Positions 7,208-15,411 of a stretch of DNA of 28,410 nt are shown here, in pieces. Source of the DNA: Methylibium sp035476815 (GTDB lineage Bacteria; Pseudomonadota; Gammaproteobacteria; Burkholderiales; Burkholderiaceae_C); NCBI GenBank assembly GCA_035476815.1, contig DATILD010000096.1, positions 1 through 28,410 of the forward strand, read 5' to 3'. The translations under genes were made by a program, and so were the position numbers. How positions within the stretch are numbered: position 1 is the first letter of the stretch; each line of letters starts with the position of its first letter. The notes below the pieces were generated by a model. The model had not been told where the DNA came from and did not search any database. It saw only the letters and a list, made by a program, of their open reading frames with translations.

Positions 7208-9164
7208 GCTGGCGCGCGAGCCACGACATGCCGAGGATGGCGTTCATCGGCGTGCGGATCTCGTGGCTCATGTTGGCGAGGAACTCGCTCTTGGTCTGCG
7301 TCGCCGCCTCGGCCGCCCGCTGGGCGCGCTCGAGCTGCTCGGTGCGTTCGTGCACGCGCTGCTCCAGACTGGCCGCGAGCGCGCGCACCTCGTCTTCGGT
7401 GCGCCGTCGCAGCGTGGTGTCGGCAAACACCGCCACCGCGCCACGCGGTCGACCCTCCGCGTCGAGCAGCGGGCGCGCCGTCACGGTCAGCCAGCGGCCC
7501 TCGTCGAGCGGCCGGTCGTGATAGCGCACGTAGACGTCCATCCTGTCGACCGGCTCGCCGCGACCGGAGCGCGCCAGCGGCAGGTCGGTCAACGGGATCG
7601 GCGTGATGCGGTCGGGCTGGTACAACCCGAAGCGTTCTCGCCAGTTGCCCTCGGGTCCGATGGTGAGGTCCGGCCCGGCCAGCGCGATGGCGGCGGGGTT
7701 GTACATCAACAGCTCGCCATGCTCGTCCGCGACCAGCACCGAATCGCCGATGCCATCGAGCACCGACCGCAGGATGCGCGTCTGCTGGGCCAGTGCCTGG
7801 CGCTTGCGACGCAGGCGCAGCGTGAACACGACCGTGCCGACCAGCGTGACCGCGATCGCGCCGAGCAGCGTCCACAGCCAGCGCTGCTGCAGCTCGCGGC
7901 GCTCCAGTTCGGCGGACTGCTGCTCGTTGCGCCGCGTCAGCGCGTCGAGCTCGCGTTGCCGGCTCTCGGACTCGTAGCGCTGGAGCAACTCCATCAGACG
8001 CACGCTGGAGCGCTCGCGCACCGCCTTGGCGCTCATTTCAGCCGCCTCGACCGACAGCTGGTAGGCGCGCTTGTGGTCGCCGGCCAGCGCCGCGATCGCC
8101 GCCATGCGGCGCGCGCTGTCGCTCAGGTAGAGCGGAAAGCCGATCTCCTGGGCCAGCGCGTAGGCGCGCCGGGCGTCCGCGCCGGCCGCTTCGCTGCGGC
8201 CCAGCTCCTCCTGCGCGGCGCTGCGTGCGTTCAGGGCATGCCACTGGCCGATGCGGTTGGGGCGGCGCTCGTAGCCGGCCACGACCTCGTCGAGCAGGCT
8301 CAGCATGCCGGCGAGGTCGCCGCGCGCCCGCCGCAGGTCGGCCAGCGCGAACAGCCCGAAGTTGACCGCGAACGGCGCCCCGGCGCTGCGAAACAAGCCG
8401 ACCGCCTCCTCGGCGAGCCGCCACGCGGCCGCATGGTCGCGCCGCTTGCCTTCCACCCCGGCACGCCCGAGCAGCGCGTAGCCCTCGAGCAGACGCGAAG
8501 GCGCGGCGAGCGCCTGGAGCCGCATCTGCTCGTAGTGATGCCCGGCCTCGTCGTTGCGGTCGCTCTGGTCGAACGCGATCGCCATGCCCTGGTGCGCGTA
8601 GGTCAGCGCGAGCGGATCCTTGCTGCGCTGGGCGATGTCCATCGCCTTCATCGCCATCGAGACCGAGTCTTCCAGCTGGCCGAACCGCCGGTACATCATC
8701 GAGGTGCGCAGCAGCGCCTCGCCCAACAGGTCGGGACGGGGCACGCCGTCGAGGACCGCCAGGCCGTGCGTCGTCGACTCGACCAGCAGTTCGATGTTGC
8801 CCTGGTTGATGGAGTTCAGGGACATGCTGAGCGCGGCCTCGGCCTCGCCGACCTTGTCGCCGGCGTTGCGGGCGATCTTGGCGGCCAGCGCCGCATCGGC
8901 GCCGGCGGCGTCGGTCTGTCCGAGGTAGACCTCGATGCGGGCACGCAGGTTGAGCGCGCGCGCCCGATCGGCCTCGGCCGCGTCGGCCGGCAGTTGCGAC
9001 TGCAGCCGCTGCGCGCGCTCGAAGGCCGCTGGCGCGTCGTTCTCGGCGAGCATGCGCACCGCGTCGGCTTCGCGGCGCCACTCCTGCAGCGTCATCGCCG
9101 CGCAGGTCGCGCCGTGCCACGCCAGCGCCAGACCGAGCGCCGCGAGCGCGGCGCGCCAACTCAT
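6102..9164 (-). pseudogene. Hybrid histidine kinase, 5' fragment: TPR sensor-TM-PAS-HisKA (frame broken near 7205-7225)
   Basis: From the ATG at 9164 the frame encodes a signal peptide (RAALAALGLALAWHGATCA), TPR-like helical repeats to about residue 420, a membrane helix (WLWTLLGAIAVTLVGTVVF), a PAS domain (ILRSVLDGIGDSVLVADEHGELLMYNPAA) and the start of HisKA with His634 in FLANMSHEIRTPMNAILGMS. After WLAR the frame turns into low-complexity Arg/Gly/Ala sequence and ends at 6102, while recognisable kinase sequence resumes in another frame at SLVGMRAEEKG. By family comparison from memory, about 58-60 codons (helix 1 end, helix 2, linker) are absent and the frame is shifted. The start overlaps the TonB-receptor stop as ATGA, implying coupled translation. 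An assembly collapse is the main alternative to a real deletion. Confidence 0.8.
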
Positions 9165-11758
9165 AGCGCCACGCTCACGCCCAAGGCCCATTGCCGGTCG
9201 TTGGCCCAGGCGCTCTGCGGACGGGTGGGTACGCCGGTGAACGAGGTCCGCATCGTGCGCAGCAGATTGCTCGCTTCCAGCGTCAGCGTGATCCGATCAT
9301 CGATGCGCCAGCCGATGGCCCCGTCCAGCCAACCATTGGCGCGCGTGTAGACAGGCTGCGCGCCCAGGCCGACCACGCTGTTCACGCCGCTGAGGAACCG
9401 GCTGCGCCAGTTCCAGGCGAGTCGGGCGCTCCACGGCCCGTGCTCGTACAGGCCGATCAGGTTGGCGCTGTGGCGCGACAGATTCTGCAGCGGCACGTCG
9501 ACGCCGAGACGGCGGTCCGGCGTCGAGCTGTCGACGAAGGTGTAGTTGGCCTGCACGCCGAGCCCGCGCCAGGCGCCGGGCAGCTCGTCGAGGAAGCGCA
9601 GGCCGGCCAGTTCGACGCCGCGGATCCGGGCCGGATCGCTGTTGTACGGGCGACTGACCTGGTAGACCACGCCGTCCCATGTCTCGGGCTGGCTGGCATT
9701 CGCGACGAAACCGTCGACCTGCTTCCAGAACAGCGTCATCGACCAGGCGCCGGCATCGCCGCGCACCGACTCGGCGGCGAGATCGAGGTTGCGCGAGCGC
9801 ACCGGCCGCAGGTCCGGGTTGCCGGCCGCACCGACGTTGAGCGCCGGGTTGATCGGGTTGGGCACCAGCGTCAGCGACGGCGAGAGCTGCTCGAAGTTCG
9901 GCCGCGTGATGGTGCGCGAGGCGGCCGCGCGCAACTGCACACCGCCGTCGAGGCGCCAGCGCAGCGCAGCGCTGGGCAGCCAGTCGGTGTACGCGCTCGC
10001 CACGCGCAGCGGCGCCACGGCGCCGGTCGACGGCACCGACTGCGTACCGTCGACCCGCTCGCCGGTGCGCACCGCGCGCAGGCCGGCGTGGCCGACCAGC
10101 GGCAGGCCGGGCACGCGCCAGTCGACCTGGGCGTAGCCGGCGTCGGTGCGCTCGCGGATGCGCCACACGCTCAGCGGGTTGCCTACCGCGGGCAGCGGCG
10201 CGGTGATGCCGAAAGCCTCGCGCAAGGCCGCGGCGTCGCGCGCGTCGCCGAGCGTGCCGATCAGGAAGCCGCCGATGCTGGTGGCGCGCCCGTCGAGGAA
10301 GTCGCCGAAGGAATTGGGCACGACGCGCCCGGGGGTGTCGGCCGCGGTCAGGCCGCTGAGCGGCACGTCACCGAACACCAGCCCTGGAACGTTGTCGGCG
10401 CGCCGCACGGCCGTGCGCCACCCCACGGCGACGCGCTCGACCGCGCCGCCGACGCCTTGCCACTGCGCGTCGAGCCGCGCGGCCGACAGTTCACCGTGGA
10501 AGGGACGCGCGCGGTACGCCAGGCCGGTGTAGCTCAGGTTGGCCGGATTCAGCAGATCGGTGCCGCCGAGCTTGGTGGACGGCACGCGGCCCGACAGGTC
10601 GTGCGTGAACTCGGCGGCGCGCGACGCGAAGAACGGGCCCGAGAAGTACAGCCGGTTGCTGCCACGCGTGTGGCTCAGGTCGCCCGAGAAGATCCAGTCG
10701 CCGCGGTCGTGGCGGCCACCGAGGGCGAACTGCCGGGTGCGGTCGACCGTGTCGCGTGCAAAGCTCAGCACCGACAGCGGCGCGTCGGTCCAGGTGACGC
10801 GCCGCAGGTCGCTGGTGCCGTCGAACAGTTGCACGCTGCCCGGCACGAAGCCGCTGCCGGCGGTGACGTTGATCTGGTGCGAGTCCTGCCGGGTCTTCAA
10901 CTCGGCCAGGTGGACTTCGGCATGCCACTCCAGGGTCGGGTGCGGGCGCCATTGCGCGATCAGGGTCGCGCCGTGGCGGCGCCGCGTGCCGAGGCTGACG
11001 GTTTCGGAGGTGCCGTTGGGCGCCACGACCGTCGTGCCCGGCACGAGGTCGCTGCGCAGCACCGGATTGCCAGTGCTCTTCTGGTCCTCGCGCCAGGCAC
11101 GCTCCTGGACGACCACGTTCAGCAGCAGCCCGAATTCGCCCTCGCCGCGCAGACGCAGGCGGCGGCTCAGCAACGCCGAGCCCTGCGTGGCATGACGACC
11201 CACCAGGTGGCCACGCGCGGTGCGCGCCGACAGCACGGTCGCATCACCGGGGAAATCGAACGGCCGGCGCGTGCGCAGGTCGACGCTGCCGCCCACGCCG
11301 CCCTCGAGGCGCTCGGCCGCGGCCGTCTTGTGCACGTCGATGCCGGCCAGCATCTCGGCGGCGAAGTCAGCCAGGTCGAGCGTGCGGCCGCTGCCGGCGG
11401 TGAACACCTCGCGGCCGTTCAGCGTGGTCTCGACCTGCGTCAGCCCACGCACCGCGAACACGGACGCCTCGCCGCGATCGCGCGCCACCTGCACGCCGGT
11501 GATGCGCTGCACCGCATCGCCGACGCTGAGATCGGGCAGCTTGTGGATCTCGGCGGCCACCACTGCGTCGACGATGTCGAGCGACTCGCGCCGGCGCGCC
11601 TCGGCCGTCTCGGCACTGGCACGCACGCCCTGCACCACCACGCGCCCGAGATCGCGCGCCTCCTGCGCCTGGGCCGCCTCGACGCCGACGGCCAAAAAGG
11701 CCCACCACCACCTCGCAAGGCAGCCCTCTCGCCACGCCCTCCAATCACGTACTCGCAT
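9161..11758 (-). CDS. TonB-dependent outer-membrane receptor (TIGR01782-like)
   Basis: This 865-residue protein has a signal peptide (hydrophobic WWWAFLAVGVEAAQA, cleavage likely before QEARD), a TonB-box-like segment (LGRVVVQG) and a plug domain. The plug contains SLDIVDAVVAAEIHKLPDLSVGDAVQRITGVQVARDRGEASVFAVRGL and ERLEGGVGGSVDLRTRRPFDF. A 22-strand-type barrel follows, ending SVAL. The pattern matches the Xanthomonas/Caulobacter-type TonB receptors (TIGR01782), several of which import oligosaccharides; the ligand here is unknown. The stop overlaps the start of the sensor kinase gene (ATGA), which suggests that the kinase senses the same cue or regulates the receptor. A weak promoter and a pair of GTAACC repeats lie upstream. 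Shine-Dalgarno is weak. Confidence 0.92.
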   Translation of the reverse strand: MRVRDWRAWREGCLARWWWAFLAVGVEAAQAQEARDLGRVVVQGVRASAETAEARRRESLDIVDAVVAAEIHKLPDLSVGDAVQRITGVQVARDRGEASVFAVRGLTQVETTLNGREVFTAGSGRTLDLADFAAEMLAGIDVHKTAAAERLEGGVGGSVDLRTRRPFDFPGDATVLSARTARGHLVGRHATQGSALLSRRLRLRGEGEFGLLLNVVVQERAWREDQKSTGNPVLRSDLVPGTTVVAPNGTSETVSLGTRRRHGATLIAQWRPHPTLEWHAEVHLAELKTRQDSHQINVTAGSGFVPGSVQLFDGTSDLRRVTWTDAPLSVLSFARDTVDRTRQFALGGRHDRGDWIFSGDLSHTRGSNRLYFSGPFFASRAAEFTHDLSGRVPSTKLGGTDLLNPANLSYTGLAYRARPFHGELSAARLDAQWQGVGGAVERVAVGWRTAVRRADNVPGLVFGDVPLSGLTAADTPGRVVPNSFGDFLDGRATSIGGFLIGTLGDARDAAALREAFGITAPLPAVGNPLSVWRIRERTDAGYAQVDWRVPGLPLVGHAGLRAVRTGERVDGTQSVPSTGAVAPLRVASAYTDWLPSAALRWRLDGGVQLRAAASRTITRPNFEQLSPSLTLVPNPINPALNVGAAGNPDLRPVRSRNLDLAAESVRGDAGAWSMTLFWKQVDGFVANASQPETWDGVVYQVSRPYNSDPARIRGVELAGLRFLDELPGAWRGLGVQANYTFVDSSTPDRRLGVDVPLQNLSRHSANLIGLYEHGPWSARLAWNWRSRFLSGVNSVVGLGAQPVYTRANGWLDGAIGWRIDDRITLTLEASNLLRTMRTSFTGVPTRPQSAWANDRQWALGVSVAL

Positions 11759-11781
11759 GGCACACGCTCGTCGGCACGCCG

Positions 11782-11810
11782 ATCATGCGCTGCTTTCGTA
11801 ACCGAGGCAA
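11782..11810 (-). promoter_or_regulatory. Possible sigma-70 promoter of the TonB receptor gene
   Basis: On the minus strand TTGCCT (11805-11810) and CATGAT (11782-11787) are separated by 17 bases, each matching the consensus at four of six positions. This would give a leader of about 17-20 bases before the ATG. Two direct GTAACC copies (11798-11803 and 11817-11822), 19 bp apart, bracket the -35 element and could be regulator half-sites. The match is weak. Confidence 0.3.
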
Positions 11811-11822
11811 CGAACGGTAACC

Positions 11823-12054
11823 AGGTCGACGCTCACTGAGTACTGACCCGCGCAATCGCGCCGTCCCGGTCGCGGAACATGGTGCAGTCGCGGTTGCACC
11901 GGCGGGCCCGTCGGGATCCGAGTCGCACAGGAGGAGGACGCGCAGCGCAGCCGTTCAGGCCGCTGCATCAACAGACGCGCAGCAGCCGGCGGTCGGGTCG
12001 CGGCGGAACCAGCGCTCGTCACAGCCGCGAGGCAACCGCCCATGCTGCACGGCC
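11823..12054. other. Intergenic stretch with no supported feature
   Basis: Between the TonB-receptor promoter region and the tRNA terminator I find no gene. Short open frames on both strands lack start signals or recognisable protein sequence. One minus-strand frame ending near 11839 contains CNRDCTMFRDRDGAIARVSTQ before a stop; it has no start codon after the preceding stop and I cannot assign it, so it may be a relic or chance. Confidence 0.5.
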
Positions 12055-12091
12055 ACAAGAAAAAAGCACTTGGCGTCTCCGCCAAGTGCTT
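12055..12091 (-). terminator. Intrinsic terminator after tRNA-Val
   Basis: On the minus strand AAGCACTTGGCG-GAGA-CGCCAAGTGCTT forms a perfect 12-pair stem with a GAGA tetraloop (12064-12075 with 12080-12091) and runs straight into T residues (T6 then CTTG). It begins about 17 bases after the tRNA CCA end, as expected for a rho-independent tRNA terminator. Confidence 0.95.
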
Positions 12092-12108
12092 GATCTGTCT
12101 ACCGAATT

Positions 12109-12185
12109 TGGTAGGCGCGATTGGACTCGAACCAACGACCCCCACCATGTCAAGGTGGTGCTCTAACCAGCTGAGCTACGCGCCT
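12109..12185 (-). tRNA. tRNA-Val (anticodon GAC), CCA encoded
   Basis: The 77-nt cloverleaf is complete. The acceptor stem is AGGCGCG with CGCGCCT, discriminator A, and an encoded CCA. The D-arm is GCTC-AGCTGGTTA-GAGC, and the anticodon stem CCACC/GGTGG holds loop TTGACAT, with anticodon GAC reading GUC (and GUU by wobble). The T-arm is GTTGG-TTCGAGT-CCAAT. An extended -10 promoter lies upstream and a strong terminator downstream, so it is a single-tRNA transcription unit between relA and the TonB receptor. Confidence 0.98.
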
Positions 12186-12195
12186 GCAGCCGCAC

Positions 12196-12204
12196 AGTAT
12201 AGCA
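12196..12204 (-). promoter_or_regulatory. Extended -10 promoter element of tRNA-Val
   Basis: On the minus strand TGCTATACT combines the TGn extension with the -10 hexamer TATACT, ending 10 bases before the tRNA 5' end. No good -35 hexamer is visible, which fits an extended -10 promoter. The element lies in the short gap just after the relA stop codon, so read-through from relA may also reach the tRNA. Confidence 0.6.
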
Positions 12205-12229
12205 GCGGCGCGATACCGGCCGAGCGTCC

Positions 12230-14482
12230 TCAGCGCCGCCGCGCGCGCAGCACGCCGGGCACGCGAGCGAGCTGGGCCAGCACGCGGGCCAGCCGCTCGC
12301 TGCGGTCGAGCTCGACGGTCAGCGTCATCGACTGCGTGGCCGCGGCGCCCCTGCCATGCTGGGTGTGCACGCCGCTCACATCGACGCGCTCCTTGGCCAG
12401 CACCTCGGTCAGGTCACGCAGCAGGCCGGGCCGGTCGGTCGCCTCGAGCAGCAGGTCGACCGGGTAGCGCGCCGTGTCTCCCGCCGTGCGCCCCCAGGTG
12501 ACCGGCACGACGCGCTCCGGCGCGCGCTCGCGCATGTGACGCAGGTTGCTGCAGTCGCGCCGGTGCACCGCCACGCCCTTGCCGCGCGTCACGTAGCCGT
12601 CGATCGCGTCCGGTGGCACCGGACGGCAGCAGCGCGCCAGCGTGGTCAGCAGCGACTCGACGCCGACCACCAGCACGCCGCCCTGGGGCACGCCCTCGCC
12701 CGTCGGCGCGCGGGCCAGGCGGCGCGCGATCAGCTCGTCGGCGTCCGGTGCCGGCTCGGCCGGCCGCAGCAGGGCCTCGATGTGGCGCAGCGACAGCTCG
12801 TCCTTGCCGACCACCTCGAACAGCGCCTCGGCATCGCGAAAGCCGAGCCGCGCCGCCAGCTCGTCATGGCGCACCGTCGTGCGGCCCTCGCGCTGCAGCA
12901 GCTTCTCGACCGCGTCGCGACCGCGCGCCACCGTCTCGCTCTGGGTGCGCGCGTTGAACCAGGCCCGCACCTTGGCGCGGGCGCGCGGGCTCTTCAGGTA
13001 GCCGAGCTCGGCGTTGAGCCAGTCCAGCGAGGGCCCGCCCTCGCGCACCGCGATGACCTCGACGGTCTGGCCGCTGGCCAGCGGCGTCTGCAGCGGCAGC
13101 ATCGCGCCGTCGACGCGTGCGCCGCGGCAGCGGTGGCCCAGGTCGGTGTGCAACGCGTAGGCGAAGTCGACCGCGGTCGCGCCGGCCGGCAGCTCGACCA
13201 CCGCGGCCTGCGGCGTGAACACGTAGATGCGGTCGTCGAAGAAGCCCTGGGCCGCGGCGGCCGGGTCGGCGAGCTCGCGCTCCCAGGCGAGCAGCTGGCG
13301 CAGCACCGCCTTGCGCGCCTGGGCGACCTGCTCCTCGAAGCCGCCGGCCGCGCTGACGCCGCCATAGCCCTTGGCGCCGGCCTCCTTGTAGGCCCAGTGC
13401 GCGGCGACACCGCTCTCGGCATGCTCGTGCATCGCCGCGGTACGGATCTGGATCTCGATCGTGCGGCCGCGCGCGTCGCGCACCACCGTGTGCAGCGACT
13501 GGTAGCCGTTGGCCTTGGGCCGCGCGATGTAGTCGTCGAACTCCTCGGGCAGCGGCGTCCACAGCTCGTGGGCGCGGCCCAGCGCGGCATAGCAGGCCGC
13601 CACGTCGTCGACGATCACGCGCAGCGCGCGCAGGTCGTGCACCGCGTGGAAGTCGAGCTGCTTGCCCTGCATCTTCTTCCAGATGCTGTAGAGGTGCTTG
13701 GGCCGACCCTGCACCTCGCAGCGCAGGCCCGCAGCCTGCAGCGCGGCGGCCAATTCGGCACGAACGGCGTCGACGCCCTGCTCGCGCTCGACCCGTTTCT
13801 CGTCGAGCAGCGCGGCGATGCGGCGGTACTCGGCCGGCTGCGTGAAGCGGAACGCCAGGTCCTCGATCTCCCACTTGACCTGCCAGATGCCCAGCCGGTT
13901 GGCCAGCGGCGCGAACACCTGCATCGCCTCGTGCGCCAGCGCCTGCGGGCAGGCCTGCTTGCTGGCCGCGTACCAGCGCAGCGTCTGCAGCCGCGAGGCC
14001 AGCCGCAGCAGCACCACCCGCAGGTCGCGCGAGAAGGCGAGCAGCATCTTGCGCACGCGCTCGACGCGCGCGGCCTGCTGGCCCGCGTCGAGCTCGGCGT
14101 CGCCGAGCGCCTCGCGGGCGCTGCGCTGCACCTGCACCAGCTTGTGGGTGTGCGCGACCAAGCTGGCGTAGCCGGGCCCCCAGGCCTTGGCGATCACGTC
14201 CTCGGGCCTGGCCAGGTACTCGGCGCAGTAGACCAAGTAGGCAGCGGCCCGCATCGACGGCGCGGCGCCGATCGCGGCGAGGATCGCGGCGACGCCGTCG
14301 GCATGCGCGAGCGCGTCCTCGCCGGTGTCGAAGCGCTCACCGACCAGCAGGGGTTCGGCAAAGGCGCGGGCGCGCTCGAGCACCGACGGATCAGCGGCTT
14401 CGGCCAGCGCGGCGCCGGTGTCGACGCCGCCGGCCAGCCGCACGATCGGCGCGGCCGCGGCCTCGCTGCGCGCGGTCTTCAT
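12230..14482 (-). CDS. relA: GTP pyrophosphokinase RelA (stringent response synthetase)
   Basis: This 750-residue protein has the long RelA/SpoT architecture. The N-terminal HD-like domain lacks the HD...HDxxED hydrolase residues (VYCAEYLARPEDVIAKAWG lies where they should be). The synthetase domain contains KHLYSIWKKMQ, the RelA-type EFDD motif (residues 314-317) and ARPKANGYQSLHTVV, followed by EIQIRTAAMHEHAESGVAAHWAYKE. Then come TGS (DRIYVFTPQAAVVELPAGATAVDFAYALHTDLG), a Cys/His-rich segment (LARCCRPVPPDAIDGYVTRGKGVAVHRRDCSNL) and ACT (DLLLEATDRPGLLRDLTEVLAKERVDVSGVHT). EFDD rather than RxKD and the lost hydrolase site indicate ribosome-linked, synthesis-only RelA, making (p)ppGpp when uncharged tRNA accumulates. 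The ATG (MKTARSEAAAAP) overlaps the stop of the upstream hydrolase gene by ATGA, so the two are probably translated in tandem. Confidence 0.95.
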   Translation of the reverse strand: MKTARSEAAAAPIVRLAGGVDTGAALAEAADPSVLERARAFAEPLLVGERFDTGEDALAHADGVAAILAAIGAAPSMRAAAYLVYCAEYLARPEDVIAKAWGPGYASLVAHTHKLVQVQRSAREALGDAELDAGQQAARVERVRKMLLAFSRDLRVVLLRLASRLQTLRWYAASKQACPQALAHEAMQVFAPLANRLGIWQVKWEIEDLAFRFTQPAEYRRIAALLDEKRVEREQGVDAVRAELAAALQAAGLRCEVQGRPKHLYSIWKKMQGKQLDFHAVHDLRALRVIVDDVAACYAALGRAHELWTPLPEEFDDYIARPKANGYQSLHTVVRDARGRTIEIQIRTAAMHEHAESGVAAHWAYKEAGAKGYGGVSAAGGFEEQVAQARKAVLRQLLAWERELADPAAAAQGFFDDRIYVFTPQAAVVELPAGATAVDFAYALHTDLGHRCRGARVDGAMLPLQTPLASGQTVEVIAVREGGPSLDWLNAELGYLKSPRARAKVRAWFNARTQSETVARGRDAVEKLLQREGRTTVRHDELAARLGFRDAEALFEVVGKDELSLRHIEALLRPAEPAPDADELIARRLARAPTGEGVPQGGVLVVGVESLLTTLARCCRPVPPDAIDGYVTRGKGVAVHRRDCSNLRHMRERAPERVVPVTWGRTAGDTARYPVDLLLEATDRPGLLRDLTEVLAKERVDVSGVHTQHGRGAAATQSMTLTVELDRSERLARVLAQLARVPGVLRARRR

Positions 14483-15360
14483 GGCCCGTCGAGCAGGAAC
14501 TCCCGCACCAGCGCCACCTGGGCGTCGGCCACCAGCGTCGGCGCATGGCCGATGCCGGGCAGCTCGACCAGCCGCGGCTTCGGGCCGCGCTGCGTCATGG
14601 CGATGGCGGTGTCGTGCGCCAGCAGGTCGGACTCGGCGCCGCGGATCAGCAGCGTCGGGCAAGTGATCATGTCGTAGCGCTGCCAGAGCAGCGCCTCGCC
14701 GGCCGCCGCCAGCTCGGGCGTGACGGCCTTGAAGGGCAGCCCGATGCGCGGGTCGTAGTGCGGCAGGAAGCCGTCGCCGTCGGGCTTGATCTGCGGCCGC
14801 GTCAGCGCGAGCCACTGCTCGCGGCTGTGCGGGCCGAAGCCGGTGGAGAGGGTCCACAGGTAGTCGGCCGCCTCGTCCAGCGACGCGAAGCGCTTGGGCG
14901 CACCGACATAGGACCCGATGCGCTGCACCGCCTCGGCGCGGATCGCCGGTCCGACATCGTTGAGCACCAGCCGGCGCACCAGCGCGGCGCCGTCAGGGTC
15001 GCGCAGCGAGGCGAGTCCCAGGCCGATCAACCCGCCCATCGAGGTGCCGACCCAGTCGACCGCGCGCACGCCGAGGCGCGCCAGCAGCGTCACCATGTCG
15101 GCCACGTAGGTCGGGATCTGGTAGCCCATCGGGTCGCGCAGCCAGTCGGAACGGCCGCGGCCCACCACGTCGGGGCAGATCACGCGCCGCGCGCCGGCCA
15201 GCGCACGCGCCAGCGTGTCGAAGTCGCGCCCCTGGCGCGTCAGCCCATGGACGCAGACGACGACGTCGGGGTTGTCGCGCTCGCCCCATTCCCAGTAGGC
15301 CATGCGGTGCAGGCCGCTGGCGTCCAGGCACGCCACGTGCTCGAGTCTCGGTTCGGTCAT
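14479..15360 (-). CDS. Alpha/beta hydrolase
   Basis: This 293-residue protein has the alpha/beta-hydrolase fold: oxyanion-region VCVHGLTRQGRDFD, nucleophile elbow GTSMGG (Ser107), likely acid Asp245 in RGAESDLL and His272 in GIGHAP. It is probably a cytoplasmic esterase or similar hydrolase; the substrate cannot be read from sequence. Two ATGs are possible. The first (15366) has GAGGAG only two bases away; the second (15360, MTEPRLEHVACL) has it at eight bases, so I chose the second. The stop overlaps relA's start (ATGA), making it the first gene of a two-gene unit, divergent from bdhA with about 50 bp between. Confidence 0.88.
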   Translation of the reverse strand: MTEPRLEHVACLDASGLHRMAYWEWGERDNPDVVVCVHGLTRQGRDFDTLARALAGARRVICPDVVGRGRSDWLRDPMGYQIPTYVADMVTLLARLGVRAVDWVGTSMGGLIGLGLASLRDPDGAALVRRLVLNDVGPAIRAEAVQRIGSYVGAPKRFASLDEAADYLWTLSTGFGPHSREQWLALTRPQIKPDGDGFLPHYDPRIGLPFKAVTPELAAAGEALLWQRYDMITCPTLLIRGAESDLLAHDTAIAMTQRGPKPRLVELPGIGHAPTLVADAQVALVREFLLDGP

Positions 15361-15411
15361 GGTCATCGCTCCTCGATAATCATGCTAACCAACCCGCACC
15401 GGAATCCGACC

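Noticed and set aside
7195..7240. Programmed ribosomal frameshift as explanation of the kinase break
   Set aside because: No slippery heptamer is visible, and a frameshift alone would not explain the absence of about 60 conserved residues.
12109..12185. tRNA-Val as an integration site of a mobile element
   Set aside because: No integrase gene, no repeated tRNA 3' end and no phage-like genes occur in the window.
12042..12467. Plus-strand frame overlapping the tRNA and its terminator
   Set aside because: It reads through tRNA-Val and the antisense of relA; no protein similarity.
15382..15411. Earlier ATG for bdhA
   Set aside because: Adds residues MLTNPHRNPT not typical of the family and overlaps the promoter region; the ATG at 15412 fits homologues.
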